From: Todiramphus chloris collaris
Lineage: Eukaryota > Chordata > Aves > Coraciiformes > Alcedinidae
Reading direction: 5' to 3'
DNA length: 64,000 bases
NCBI GenBank assembly: GCA_025345505.1
Contig: JANVCC010000021.1
Location: forward strand, 29,006,251-29,070,250
The notes beneath the pieces were generated by a model that saw nothing but the letters and a program-made list of their open reading frames with translations, did not search any database and was not told the origin of the DNA. Positions within the stretch are counted from its first letter, which is position 1. The number at the start of each line of letters is the position of its first letter. Of the stretch, positions 1 through 13,660 are shown one piece after another. The position numbers and the translations under genes are program-made.

Positions 1-303
1 TAAGGTGGTTCTGGACCATTTACTGATTCATCTCGGAGCTCTGCAGTGAGCCTCTCAAAACCTTAGGTATCTAAAGCTGCATCTGCGTTAGCAAATGGGG
101 ATCAATGAGAATAGGTGCTGAGGAATGTGTACTCTGCACGCATTTCAGGGGTTTGACGTCAGACTAGTTCTAGTTTGGTCCTGTTGACTGAATTTCCATT
201 AACAGTTCAAGAGTTTTAGTCTTCTGGAGAACATTTTCTAGTTAGTGTCATCCAAAAGGAATCCAGCTTGCGTGCTTTGAGAGGCTCCATGATGCAAACC
301 AAA
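1..303. other. Unique intergenic sequence, nothing recognised
   Basis: No gene, repeat or motif I can support before the CR1 copy. Confidence 0.6.
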
Positions 304-874
304 GCTTCAGTAGCCAGCAGGTCGAGGGAGGTGATTCTGCCCCTCTATTTCACTCTGGTGAGACCCAACCTGTAGTACTGCATCCAGCTCTGGATCCCTC
401 AGCACAGGAAAGACATGGACCTGTTGGAGCCAGTCCAGAGAAGGGCCACAAAAGGGATGGAACACCTCTCCTGTGAGGGCAGGCTGAGAGAGTTGGGGTT
501 GTTCATCCTGGAAATGAAAAAGGCTCCAGGGAGAACTTACTGCAGTCTTTCAGTACTTAAAGGGGTCTCATAAGAAAGATGGGGACACGCTACTTAATGG
601 AGCCTGTTGCAATAGAACAAGGGGTAAGGTTTTTAACTAAAAGAGGGTAGATTTAGACTGGATATAAGGTAGAAATGTTTTATGACAAGGGTGGTGAAAC
701 ACTGTAGCAGGTTGCCCAAAGAGGTGATAGATGTCCCATTGTAAACATTCGAGGTCAGCTTGGACAGGACTATGGGCAACCTGATCTAGTTGAAGATGTT
801 CCCGTTCACTGCAGGAGGGTTGGACTAGCTGACCTTTATAGATCCCTTCAAACCCAGACTATTCTATGATTCCA
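304..874 (+). mobile_element. CR1 LINE fragment, 5'-truncated, 3' end intact
   Basis: The stretch contains the familiar CR1 3' sequence: GGTCGAGGGAGGTGATTCTG, AAAGACATGGACCTGTTGGA, GAGGGTAGATTTAGA, GGTTGCCCA and GGACTAGCTGACC. It ends in ATTCTATGATTC. It covers only the 3' end, with no usable reverse transcriptase. Several small differences from the usual CR1 form show it is old and inactive. The 5' boundary is approximate. Confidence 0.92.
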
Positions 875-1237
875 GACTAGGTGCAGATGGTCAGGAGATT
901 CCCCTCATAGTAGCACTCACAACCTAAACTAAAACACAAATGAAAACCTGTCCTTAAACAACATTTTATCATATCTTCAGATTTTGGTAGTATGTTCTGC
1001 TTGTGGTTCCTGGGACACCTTTGTACACTGTATACATCCACTAGTCTCTTCTAACAAGAATATTCACTGAGATAAAAAAAATACTAGAAGTCTGGGCAGA
1101 TACAGATATCAGTGTCTCCATATCATATGACTATGTTTGGCTGAGTGCATTTCTGAAATTGCAGAGGTACATCAAAGAAGTTATTGTAATTAACATTCTT
1201 CATGAGAAATTCAGGACGGTCTCAGGAAAATGAATTG

Positions 1238-1633
1238 TCAGCAATGTAATACATTAATCAGGGTTATGGTGAGATTTTTGCACTGCACATGGTCTATGTA
1301 TTTTACTAATGTACGTATTTTAATAATTCCATAGTCACTGTCCTCTCGGCTCCCTTCAGTCATAGCTTCCTTGGCGTCTTTACATTTGGTGATGTAGTCA
1401 ACGGAGCACAAAGGATTAACCAGTTTCCAAAGGGTGCTGTTTAACAATGGTTGGCCTTCTGAATCATGGATTAGCAAATAACCATTTGTTCTGATGATGT
1501 AATATTTGTAACTTACTGTAATGTTCCTAAAGGGAGGAGTTCTGTGAAAATTGGTTTGAACTGGTCTCTCTGGTTTATGATCCTTCTTGTTCCACTGCTC
1601 ATGCACTGACATAATCTTACACAGTAAACACAT
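1238..1633 (-). other. Isolated 131-codon open frame, not recognised
   Basis: The minus-strand frame starts MCLLCKIMSVHEQWNKKDHK and ends ITLINVLHC. It has no signal peptide, no domain I know, no obvious promoter and no poly(A) signal pairing. Its composition looks protein-like but that is subjective. A frame of this length can occur by chance in 64 kb. Probably not a gene. Confidence 0.12.
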
Positions 1634-4600
1634 TTGTTTCCTAATTGTCCTTCAGACCCTAATTTGCAAACAGCTCAGAGGAATCCTGCTTTAAAAAAAA
1701 AAAAAAAAGAGTGTCTTACTACCAAAAATCAAGAGAAAGTATCTTAGCACTAGAAAATTATTTACTTCCAGTCATTGCATTCTAACTCAGCATAAAATTA
1801 ACACCCTGGAGACTGCTGGTATATACATTTGTCTTTCTAAGGCTTTCATTTGGCTAAGAATCTGGCATATATCAAGGGTTTCCTTTTAAGGCTGTTCCTG
1901 CAAGGCAATACTAAATGTCACATATTGTTATTAGACGTAAAATGGAAAAAAAAAAATATATATAAAAAAAAAATTGATTATATTAATATATTTGCTACCA
2001 GAACTGTGTAATGTTTCAAGCACTTTTAGGTTAAATATATTTCCATGGATCCTAAAAATTGGTAGTCCATCAAGGCTGTAGACTTTCTCAAGAATAATTG
2101 AATGCTTACTGATAAATCCTGAAATGGAATTCTGCTTTTTTTTGCCTGTTTCCATCACTTTTTTATCACAGACAAGTGAGAAGTTGTAAGGATTATCTCT
2201 TTGTCTTGTATTCATTCACCCCAGCAGTGACAATTGTTGAAAAATCAACAAATGTGATCCATTGTCACACTACAATGTATACCATAACATGCAAAATAAA
2301 TGGTTACATTCAAGTATCATATGCCAATAAAGGGAGTATTTCTGTTATTATGACTAATAAATATTTACTTTCTAATGATACCGTAGTGTACATCTGATTG
2401 TGTACAATAAAATAAAACATATGTGAAAGACTAGATGCATTCAAGATGGAAAACCATGCTTCAAGTGAGGAGTGAACAGGAAGGAGGAAGACAATATTCT
2501 GTATGATGGATTGTGACTGTGGATTTGACAGTTTCAGGATGGAGGCTCTTGCTAAATGCCAAGCCACCACCTCTGCATGCGGCTGCAATGTTTCTCAACT
2601 TACAAACCACCTTGATTAGTAGTCCTGAGCACAGTCCACTGCTGACTCGAAGCTGTTATCTGTAACAGAACCACAACATCTCCTCTTAACATTACATGAG
2701 AGATTTCTTCCTGCTAGGATAAAGTGGGCTTTCACAAGAAATTCAGTGATATCAATATTAGTCCGTTGCCAATGAGGAACAGCAGAGCTGCTTCTTTACC
2801 AAGACTTGCTGTTTATAAGTTGTTTTCCCAGCTGAACATTACAGATTATGTGTACCATTCAAAAGAAGGGCAAGTTAGCTCAAAAAACAAATGTAAGCAT
2901 ACGTAGAGGATTATGTGAGAATGTTCCCAAACCATGAAGTAACTCAAATAGATCGGCATGCACTGATGCATAGGTCAATCAAGTCACAGCATGCTTTTAT
3001 TTAGTTTAAGAGCAGATACTCTGCAAACAATCATAACATTTTTAGTTTCACACTGCATAGTCTGACAATATGGTAAATGGATTTTTTGGTGCACATTCTT
3101 CAGCTCACATTGTATTCAAACCAATGTAATGTTTTTCTTCTTTTCTTTTTTTTTTTTTTTTAAAAGGTTGAATAACTTTCTAATGACTGTCTTACTACTG
3201 TTAGAAAAAGCTTCATTAAACAGCCATACTTATTATCCATTTAGAATATGCTGATCTAGAACATTTATGAAGAGTATCCATCATATCCTTAAACACTGAG
3301 CTTACTTTTGCACCTAAAACCCAAATGATTTGGGTAGTATCCAGCAGTTTAGTGGTAATTCAGTTCATTGACCCACTACCAACAAAGACCACTGGAATTT
3401 TTCATTACTTTCCAACCCTTTACTCAGTCTTAAAGATGAGACTTGATAGCTTAATGGCTCTCTTGTTGCTGGGACAGAAAGCCTGCTTAAAACTGTGGGC
3501 ATAGTTCATGTTAAATATAATTTCAAGGTTTGTTTTGATGCTGAGTCACAACTAAACCAAATATTTTTTAAATTACCACAGAATAAAAAGTTACCTTTGT
3601 ATTTTAAAAATTAACGTGAAGCAGAATTCTGACTGCAACCCAACCCCAAATTTCTTATTGTTAATAATATAATTTATACAACTACAGTTACAGATATTTA
3701 CTTAATTTCATGGCTTGATTGTGGAAGTCCATAATAAAACACATGCCATAATGTATTAGTTGAAACAGGATTGCAGGATAATGGAAAGATACAGTAAACA
3801 GCTGGCTTCTCTAATTAGTATGTTCAATGTTTACGTGCTCCTCTTGTTAAGCACCAAACTGTGTCATCAGAACAAAAACATGAGATACTTTGATCTGGAA
3901 AATAAGGTAAGATGTTTCAATGATACACTGCAGCCACAATTCATCCTACCTAACGTTAATCACCTATGTGAGGCATGTAAATTAGGGGGTTAGTCACCTT
4001 AGACTCCCTCTAATGTCGCAGGAGGAAGATGGGCACTTTCTCAGGGTGGCAGGGAGACTTGGTGGCTCCACAAGAGTGGAGGGAGCCACAGTGACTAGGT
4101 TATAATGCCGATGCCTCTGCAGTGTGACCAAAGCTGGAGGGACCAAGTGCAGGGTCAGATGTTACCTCATACCTCCTGTTTTCCAAAACAAAACAGTGAA
4201 ATAGTCTAATTGTTCCCACTTTGTCATTCAGTTAGCAGAGGGTATTTTTTGGGTCAGAAACATAAGAAAAATGTTTCTGATTCCAGAAAAGCTTCTATGT
4301 CATTAGAAAGGAAAGTACGTTTGGACTGAATCACCCCTCCAGCTTCAGCTGTGAGCATTGCAAGGGAGCTATATTACCAATTCATACAGGAAAAGGTGTG
4401 ATTCTATTCTTCATCAAACTACATTTATGACTTCATAAATGTCCTTAAACAGGATCTGTAAAGAAGCCAGGTCAACTTGCTCTTTGACCTACAGGCAGGT
4501 CAACCAGAAGTGATGATTTTGAGGGACAAAACAGGGAAATGAGAAAGACATCTGAACTGCAAGATGAATTCAGCAGGAGGCACATAAATCTCTTGGGTGG

Positions 4601-7600
4601 AATTCTTTGTATTCTCTGAATGATATTGTTTTCTGTTACAGAAATGTGAACTCAGAATACGCTATTGAAAGACAACGGGAACATCAACATTGTGGGATAA
4701 TGCAGATACATGTATCTGTCATCTTGAGCAAAAATAAAAGTAAATAGAAGGACGCTGGTATAGTGTAAGATGTCAAGGGTAAGGATGCCTCTATGACTAG
4801 CTTTCTAGAAGCCTAGAACCAGGGACCATGGGAAACCCTGTGGGAAGGGAGCTCTGGAGTTCATCTACAGCAACCTCCAGCTCAAAAGGGAACTATCGCA
4901 AGTACTGGATCATCTCAGTTGGGGCCTTTTCCAGCTAAGTGTTGAAATCTTCCAAGGGATCTGAGATGCCAAAACTGCTCTAGTTTTTCTACTGGAACAA
5001 GTCACCCAGAGACATATAAGGTTACCTGCATAGTCACTACCTTCAAACAGGTATGTCCTTTCAAAATCAAAGACTGATGCAGGATGGAGAAAAAAGTTGT
5101 TGTCCTTTGTATGGACCACTGGTCCTATGTAGGAATTTTGAGGACCCTGGAGGTGGAAGAAGTAAGGAGGAGGGGGAAATGAGAGACTCCCTCCATTCCC
5201 CTAGTTAAACTCAGTCTGATCTCAGAGCCTTGTTTCCTAGCATTTGGCTCCTAGTCACTGTATTTCCTCAGAGGCCTCCTCCAATTCCCAACACATCTGA
5301 TATCCTTTTCCTGAAGGGAAATTTCCTCCCCAGGCACAATTTCCAGATCTTACACTTTGCTCTTTTTAAGTGTCAACTATGTCCTGACTTCTCTTAACCC
5401 TCCCTCCACTCTTCTGCGGAGAAATCCCTTCCACTCAAACTTTCTACATACCCTTCTCATCCTTCCAGACTAGACCCTGATCACTCAGCAACTCAAAGAC
5501 GCATTTTTTCCTGTCTATTCAACTCACCCTCTCCCACTGTCCCTCACAGGAACTCCTGTCCTCCAAGCTTTCCCAGCTCCTGACAACTCTTCCTATCCCC
5601 ACACAGATGTGACCCTCTTGTGCTGTTGTTATCTTCTTCTGTCACCATTACTTCAGAGACAGAGGTTCCTTTAGATGTCAAAACCCAGGGCACTGTCTAC
5701 CTCACCCTTCCCACTTTCTGGATTTCTCTAGGGTTTCCTCTGTTTTGGCAGAGGTCTAAAGACCTTCTACTCACCACCAAGAATCCACTTTGGTGTTTGT
5801 TTAGTGTGTAAGGGGAAAAAAAGTACATGAATGAAAAAGGGGAAAGACAGAAGCAATGGATACAGTAGAATATAACCTTCTTGCCATTGTGAATGATTTG
5901 AAATCCTGGTCTAGAGAACAGGTCAGATAGAATTGTGGTTAATTGAGAAATACAGGGGTCCAGAATGAAAAGTGGAACTAGAAACAGCAAAATTATATCA
6001 CTAAATGAAACAACTTCTCAGCTATTAGTTAAGGTGGGAAGGAACTCAAACTGGCGTTTTTAAGTATTATTGAAGACAATGAAAACTCAGTACAGTTGTA
6101 GCTTGTGTGGCTGTCCATTGGAGTGGAAAAGAGAACCTATGTATGTGGCTTTACTTACACAGCACAGGGAAGGTGAGGTGCCCCAAGAAAGGATTTAGTT
6201 TCATCTACTTTACAGCAAATACAAAGATGTCTTATTTCGCATTCACAGAGAAGAACCTGTAAGTGCCTATATCTCCTCTTTCCAAAAGCACATTTCTGAA
6301 ATGTTCTGGTGATCAAAATGCCACTGTCTATTTAGTACAAGTAAAGCTGTGGAGGACAAAGTGGGAAATGAGGTTTTAATATATTCCAGTCTTTCAAGTG
6401 TCAAATCTCCAGCTTGTCTGAGTTCTGGTTGTTGACCAGAAAGAGTATAAACAACCCTTGAAGGAGGGAGCTCTGCCCAAACCTACTTTGTGCAGACTGT
6501 GGAATAATACACCTCTGTGGTGGTGCCTATGCTGTGACTTTTGAATTTTCTGCTACACAATAAAACAACTTCAAAAGGAAGAGTTGAGAGTGTGCATGAA
6601 ATCCCACCTCTTCCCTTCTAAACAATGTCACCCCTGGATATAGGACATTTTCCTTGAAGAAGCGTTAGTTTCAACCTCTTTAGTCAGAGCAAAATGTTTA
6701 ATCTAACTTCCTAAGTGAATGGTTTAACAACTGTATGTTGTATGAAAGGTGGGTGGCAGTTCCTCCTCCACTGTCTGTTCTAAAAAAGCACCCACAAAGC
6801 ATTTTCCAAGGAGCCTTCTGGGTGTGTGTTTGGTGTTTTTTGAGAATGTCTGCAGGTTTGAGCCCCCCAGGAGACTTCGGCAGAGGAATGCCTAGCTTCT
6901 TAGGTGGGAGATAGCTATCAGGCTGCTTAACTGTTCTGGGCATGTGCCAAAGCAGAGCTCTGGACACCCAGAAGAGCTGAAACTCAGACAGGCAGGTGCC
7001 TTCAGCAAGATTCAAATGAAACACCTAAGCACTTATGGTGCAACCAAGGAGAATTTCATCAAAGATAGAGAAAAGTGATTTTCCCAATAACATTTGCCCC
7101 ACTAAAATACTCAAAATTTTCCATTACAAAATTTACTTTGATGCTTAAAATCACACCACTGACACCTTGACTAAACTAAATATGTAGACGGTCATTTCCC
7201 AGAGTGCATCTGGGATTTACAAAGTAGGTATGCCATTGCCTAAGGCCCACAAGGATCCCAATCTTCTAGGTATGCTTAGATCATGTCTATTACACATCAA
7301 CAGCGCTGGCTTCAGCACAGGGTAGAACTACCACCATCACTTTAATTCAAAAAGAGCAGTGTAGAGAAGCAATTGTGGTGGTGGTGGTGATATCTACTTT
7401 TTTCATACTAGCCTACAGGATTGAAAACCCGCACAGCCAAGGATAGCCCAAGTTCATTGAATTCTGTCTTTGGACTGCAAGCACAATAGCAGAGAAATCC
7501 TTCCTGGTGAGCTGTGATGTTATCTGGCAAGACTTTTATAATAAGGTAATTTTTTTTCCCTTCATGGTATTCCTAATAAAGTATATTTTGAAGAACTCAT

Positions 7601-7998
7601 GGAAGTTTTTCCAGTCCCATCTGATGTCCTGCATGGGCCAAGTCTGTCCACAGTCAGTTTAAATAACCTTTTCTCTTCAATAAGCTTCCCTGCTCTGTAA
7701 AAGAATAACTTGATCTAACATGTCATATTCCAAATGTGCAGGGACTGCACCACAGCCACCTACCCCCGGTTTGTGACAAGGACAAATTTAGCCCACTTCC
7801 ACTGAAAAGGGCAAACAGTGACAGCAGCTGTCTGTTGGGACAAGATGATAACAAAGTGTGAATAACAAGCCTCCCTTTTACATAGATATTATGCAGATTA
7901 TTCTTATTTGGTAACACCCGGAGTTACTAAGAAACTTAAACACATGCTGTTTGGTTAAGTAAATATAAAAGAATATGGGAACCCAAAAGCATCGTAAG

Positions 7999-8018
7999 AA
8001 AAAAAAAAAAAAAAAAAA
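7999..8018. repeat. Poly-A tract (A20)
   Basis: Uninterrupted run of 20 A between unique sequences. Confidence 0.9.
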
Positions 8019-8481
8019 GCCCAACCTCATTGCCAGATTGGATTCAAAATTCTGCAAAGCTGGTGAATGTAGGCTGGAGAAAACAAAAGACAGCAATGCT
8101 ATCTATGACACAAGAAGAAAAATAGGAAACTCCGTACAGGGTTTAAAGATGTCTGTGGAGATGGGTGAGTCACTGTTGCTCACACTTTGAAGCTAGTGAG
8201 ACAAGCCTGTGCGTCATATATTATTTCCTCTTAATCTGCAGAGAACAGGCCATCCCAAGCCATTGATGGAAGCCAAATACTTCGAGCGCAAATGAAACGT
8301 GACTGGACATGGGTTTCTCTTAGTCAAGCATCCTGGGAGACTAGAACCGCAAGTCAGACCCTGTCAGCGGTTGAAATACCTTTGGTTTACAGGTTAAAAA
8401 CCTGGCGATAAAAATGAACTGTGGCTGAAACTAAGCCTACGTGGGCCTACTGTAATTAGACGCCAAGTTTCATACCGCTAT

Positions 8482-8530
8482 AGGGCTGATACTACACCCA
8501 CTGAAGTCAATGATAATCCTTCCATGAATA
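8482..8530. repeat. Decayed ancient amniote repeat piece (GAAGTCAATG type)
   Basis: GGGCTGATACTACACCCACT then GAAGTCAATGATAATCCTTC resembles the CCCATTGAAGTCAATGGGAG-type segment of old repeats common in turtles, crocodiles and birds. The identification rests on memory of that motif. Confidence 0.4.
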
Positions 8531-9323
8531 ACAGAGGCAGATCCTTTCATCTCTTGATGCCTGTACGTATAAAACAGGGATAACGGTACTTTCTTTCTCC
8601 GGTGTTTGCAGCCTCAGAAACATTGTGCAGAAAGGACTGTCTCCTTCTAGGCACTCCATGTGGCATTTAACACCTCCAGATTCCTCTCTTGTTTGGAATT
8701 CAAAGCTAGAAAAAAACATGAGGACTGACATGACATTTCCAGCAGATACGAAGTTTGTTGTATACAGAGTACCACAGGCTTGTGTAAATCTGATGTTGTA
8801 AGTCTATGGCTACCACTAGACACTCTGTAAGCTTTTGAAGCCCCTGTGTAAAAACTCTGGGGTTTTTATTTTTTTCTTCTTTGATCTACTGCAGTAATAT
8901 AAAACTTGTGAAGGCAGCATAGCTGTTGAATGTCTAAGAATCTCATAGGAGTCTACAGGCACAAGGATGACTCCATCAGTAAAGATAACTGCAAGGTTGA
9001 ATAAGTTGGATATTTATATATCTTTTATTCATACAGTGCTGCTTAAACTTGTAGCTTCAACATATTACATTAAAAACAGTCTCTAGCATGTACAGGACAT
9101 ATGGCAAAAGAAAACCTTGCATGATCTATATTGTACTGATCTGCATTGATAATTGAGATGGACCCTTCATTTCATCTTTAAGTTACTTACATGAATATAT
9201 GCTTGGTTTATTTTTTTTTTCCCTTTACAGGAAGCAACTATACCTTACATGGGCTGTTATTATTCACTGCTTTGGAAGAGATGCTGACAGACTCATTAAT
9301 TTGCATCTGCTGCAGGGTTTGGG

Positions 9324-9361
9324 TCTTCTTTTTTCTTTTTCTTTTTTTTTTTTTTTTTTTT
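9324..9361. repeat. T-rich tract
   Basis: TCTTCTTTTTTCTTTTTC followed by T20. Low complexity, no other content. Confidence 0.9.
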
Positions 9362-10091
9362 CCCAAGTAAATACATGTTTACTTGAACATGACATGCTGG
9401 AAAATCATTTTATTGAAGTTTTGTACCAAAGTGCCATACCACCAACTGCCATGCAAACATATACACCACATAAAAGGATATTAATCTTTATTTAGGCTTA
9501 AATAGACAGTCATGCATTTTCTAAGCTCTAAGCACCTTATTAATGAATATGATCAAGTAAAATGTTAGCTCTTGAGAGGAATCTTTCCTCAGAGTCCTCA
9601 AAGGTCGTCAGTTAGACCTCCAGATCCTGTCAAACTGCTGCCATGTCACAGCATACCTGAAAGGTCACAATTTCAAGAGAAAACAGACGTAACAGCCCAC
9701 CAGTCATTCGCAGAGCCCTTCCCTCTTGAAAACCTTGTGTCTGTCCTAGTGGAACAGCTCCTTTCAATGCCTAAAAATATCTCTCAAAATGATGGACTCT
9801 TTCAAAACTTTTGTAAGCCAACTACTTTGCTGTTGCTCTTGGAAGAAAACAAAACCTTGGGCAACTAAGCATAGAAAACAGGGCTGAACAACCTGTTTAG
9901 AAATGCCAACCTGCCTAAACACAGCAAGTTTCGGCTTGACGAAGACTGATTGTGCTGAGGATGGCCTGAAGCCCACATAATGCAGCTAACTTCCGTGTCA
10001 GTTAGTTAGGAGCTTCAATGAGCTTGGGGAGATACTTTCATTTAAAGAGAAGGCTTCACTCAACTACTTGAATTGGATTTAGTTTTGCTCC

Positions 10092-10150
10092 AAAAATAAA
10101 AAAAAAAGGGAAAAAAAAAAAAAGAAAAAAAAAAAAAAAAAAAAAAAGAA
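10092..10150. repeat. A-rich tract
   Basis: A 59-bp almost pure A tract interrupted by T, GGG and G. It could be a decayed poly-A tail of a retrocopy, but I recognise no coding remnant before it and see no flanking duplication. Confidence 0.9.
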
Positions 10151-13100
10151 GTACCCTGTGACATTTTTTTTTAGTATTATAAATATTATCATCTCTGAGA
10201 TGCTTGTTGGGGTTTTATGTATGCCAATTTCTTCCACTGCTTACTGGTAAAGCTCCCAGATGTGGAAAATTTCCTTGCATCTCTCATGGCGTTGGTGGAA
10301 AAATGTAGAAGAAAGGAGCAAAGGGGACTGATTCACTCCAGTGTTTTATTCCAAAATGACACATGGATGTAATGCTGCTGGGATTGATTGAGTCACATGA
10401 ACATAAAATTGGGTCAAAGAGGTAGTGGATTATGCTCAAAATATATATGAATGTTTTGAGGAAGGGGACGCTGCCTCCTGATACTTCAAAATAGCGTGAA
10501 ATGTTTTTTATGTAAAACAGCAGTGTCTGCCAATAATTCATCAGGCTAGTTGAAAACACTTTCACATGACTGCAGGTAACCATATGTTATAAACTAGCTG
10601 AGACCTGGGAAAACACTCTAGGCAGTGGTAGGCAGACAGGTAAACTTAGCCTCATCCTTTGCTTTTAGAAGTTCCAGTACGTACTGCCACAACCAGTTTT
10701 TGTTTTGTTTTTTTTCCCAGAGATCCAGTCTGTAACCACAGACAAATGTTTTTCTCTGTTGAAACTCATCCTTATGGCACGACAGCCTGGCTAATTCTTG
10801 GTTATGCTGAGTATGTAATAAGAATGCTCAAACATAAAAGGGATGAAAGACCAAAGTGGGAGAAATTTTCCCTTAATTTTGTTTTCCAGAAAAGCAAAAT
10901 CTGGCATACCTGTATCTCTTCGTTGGTGCCCAATGCTCAAACAGTGGAAGTGAACAATAGCCACTGATGCCAGTTAGGTTTCAAAATTTATTTAAGAAAT
11001 CTTTCTTTTAGGCTTCTCCTTTGTCATTTTCTTTCTATATATTCTTTCCCTCATACTCTGAGATCATTCTATTCACTACCCCATAATACACATACCCTGT
11101 CTTCTAGTTTCTGTTTTCTAGAATCTGTCATTTCATTTTGTGTTTTGTTCGCCTTTTGTGACTAATCTTGTAAATCATCCTTTATCTCATTTGCGTAACT
11201 GTGACAATAAATATTTCAAGAAAATGACATTAAGAGGTCTTATGTTCATGCCATATGACTGTGTCAAAATACTCTAGTTAGCAGTTTAAGGTGAAAAAAA
11301 CCTTGCTCTTTGTTGACTGCCCTGAAAATTTATCGTTGACACCTGGAAGTCAAACTGTTCTTTTTCCATACATTTAAACAGCTATAAAAAATCAGCTATG
11401 GAAATCTGTCTCCCAGTTCAGCAAAGCACAACTATTTGTTTAATAATGGATGAGATGAGGCTGATCCAGGTCATTTTTCCATGTATGGGCTGTGCAAGGC
11501 CAGCCAGAGCTAGGCAACTAAGCAAATTATTTTCATAAGCAGCACAGGTGGGCACAACTGAAGAAAAATTTATTAATTTCAGATTTATGCTTAATTGTGT
11601 TCCCAATTCCCATTTGACTGGGGATCTTCTGCCCTACACAGGTGCTCACCACATCCCAGGGGAGCTTGGAGCTGTCATTATGGACTAAGCTGGATATCGC
11701 TGACAGGATCACGCTCGTATAGAGCTGTTGTTCAGCTACACAGCTGCACCGAAGGAGCTAATACTCTCTTGTTTAGTCGTACTCCAACTATCTTTACTCA
11801 CGGTGAGTAATTCTTTTGAAGTCAGTGTGTCTACGCAAGTGAGTAATGGCCTCAGGATCCAGCCCTTCAACAGTGTATGACGTGTTATGTTTCAAATGCT
11901 TCTGCACTGTTGTTTTTAATACTGCCTTGCAATTTACCTACCAGAATTATCTTCTGAATTAGCTTCTTTCCATGGATTCCATTATGTATATTCTTTTATT
12001 TATTACATTTTTACTTTGATCTGCATGCCAATCAAGATAAGCTCAATAAAGATAGAATTTTAATGAACACAAGGAACTATGTGTAGCTGCAACAGCCAGT
12101 TTTACTAGTTTTATGGGTGTGTGCATTTATTTTTACTTGTGTAGAATCCAGATTGTAAATTTGCAGTGTGAGAAGCACTTCATATTCATTTGCTTGTTGC
12201 GAAGAATGAGATATCTCTATAATTTTCGCAACTATCATAAGTATCTCATTTTATCTGTTTGATATTTTTCTGTTCCATTATACAGAATTAAAGGAGATTG
12301 TTAAGAGAAACAAATACTAAATAGAATCATGACAAAGATTAATATATTTCAGAGAGAAACACCTAGGATTCATTAAGAACAGGAGCTTCTAGCAGTGAAA
12401 TGTCCACCACCTGGCTCCATATAACCTATAGATGGATGTTTCCAAGGTCAGAGTCAAAGAAACAAACCTGTTAAACCCCTTTGCCTGGAGTAGAAAGGGT
12501 GGGAAACAAGCATCAGTTGCTGGGTATTTGTATAGTATAAAAAAAGTGGGTCAGGACTAAGGGGAACATACAGAAAACACACAAGAAAGGACTAAGGCTT
12601 AAGTGGAGATGTGCAAGCCTTTTGATGTCTTTCTTTACTGTTATATATCTTTTGATAAGTAATACATGGGTTACGCAAATAAAGCAATCAAAGCAAGTTC
12701 TTGGAGAGATGTTTCTGTATGTGTCAACCCAGTCAGGCTATGATCAGGAGATAGAGGAAGCCTTACCCAGTTCAAGGTCCAGCCATAGAGTTGTTCGGGG
12801 GACAGTTTTTATCACAATAGACAGGGGCCAGGAAAAATACCAGGTTCTGGTTGTGAGAGAGGTTTAAAAATGAGAAAATTAAAAAGAAGAAAAAAAAAAA
12901 AAAAAGAGAGCTTTGTGGTAGAAAAAGTCTTGCAATAGGCTCTAAACCACAGCATGTCCTGAAACAATGGAAGGTGCTTTACCAGATAAAATCCACCAGA
13001 GCTATGTGGGTACATGAAATCAGTCAAAATGTTAAGAGTTAGACTTCATTGTCTATAATGTACCAACATTAATAAAAGTGATCACTGTTTATAATCAAAG

Positions 13101-13179
13101 TGTTTCTTGCCAAAAAATGTTTCCCTGTGAGTGCACCCATAGAAACTACTGCTGAGGCCCCCCACAAAAAAAATACCCA

Positions 13180-13660
13180 AAGAAACATCAGGGCTTGACT
13201 TGGTGCATTTCATTATAGAGTAACTGTAGTGTTGTGGTGCATTTCATTCTATTAGAGCTATAATGTTGTCGACCCGTTCCACCAAACAATGATTCTGGCA
13301 ATGAAGTTGATGCCAGTTTCCTGTCCAAGGTGCACATTGCAATGCAAAGCAGATTTCTGTACAGCCACCACAGTAATGCTTTGCCATTACTAACAGAATG
13401 TTGCATTTGTGTAGAATGTGAACTGCTGAGGGACCTAAGGAAGATGTGCTTTCTCCTTTTTGGAGGTACCTTGCACCATTGCTGGTGAAGTGTGATGGAT
13501 GGAGCCCTGGAGCCTGGCTTCAGCCTTGACTCCTGGGGTGTACTCATGTGGGTGCTGCATGATTCAAAGAACAGACACAAGGCAAATTTGCTCCTAAACA
13601 ATCACTTTTGCAGAACACTAAATTGCTGACATAGATGCACTGGTTGAGCACCAATCTATC
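13180..13660 (-). repeat. Unclassified interspersed repeat, copy A (137-codon open frame)
   Basis: This stretch aligns over its length with 26090-26473 in the same orientation. Shared blocks on the plus strand include TTTGGAGG(T/C)ACCTTGCACC, TTTCTGTACAGC, ATGCATGA-type and AAATTTGC(T/A)CCT. On the minus strand an open frame at 13601-13188 begins MFRSKFALCLFFESCSTHMS and later has CKVPPKRRKH; the equivalent frame in copy B reads MLRCKFVFCLLLESCIRHVS and CKVPPKWGKH. I do not recognise the protein. It could be a decayed transposase or a non-coding repeat. The strand given is that of the shared frame. Copy A keeps 21 extra codons between the two blocks. Confidence 0.65.

Larger units (their letters stand above)
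875..13179. other. Intergenic desert, 12.3 kb
   Basis: AT-rich unique sequence with short chance open frames only. It holds the poly-A/T tracts at 1693-1708, 3132-3161, 7999-8018, 9324-9361, 10092-10150 and 12881-12909, and one old repeat piece at 8482-8530. A pyrimidine-rich stretch covers about 5200-5800. No splice-consistent exon series was recognised. Confidence 0.7.

Noticed and set aside
10092..10150. Poly-A tail of a processed pseudogene
   Set aside because: No recognisable coding remnant precedes it and I could not find a flanking direct repeat.
13188..13601. Functional gene from the 137-codon frame
   Set aside because: It belongs to a dispersed repeat, and comparison with the second copy indicates a frameshift inside it.
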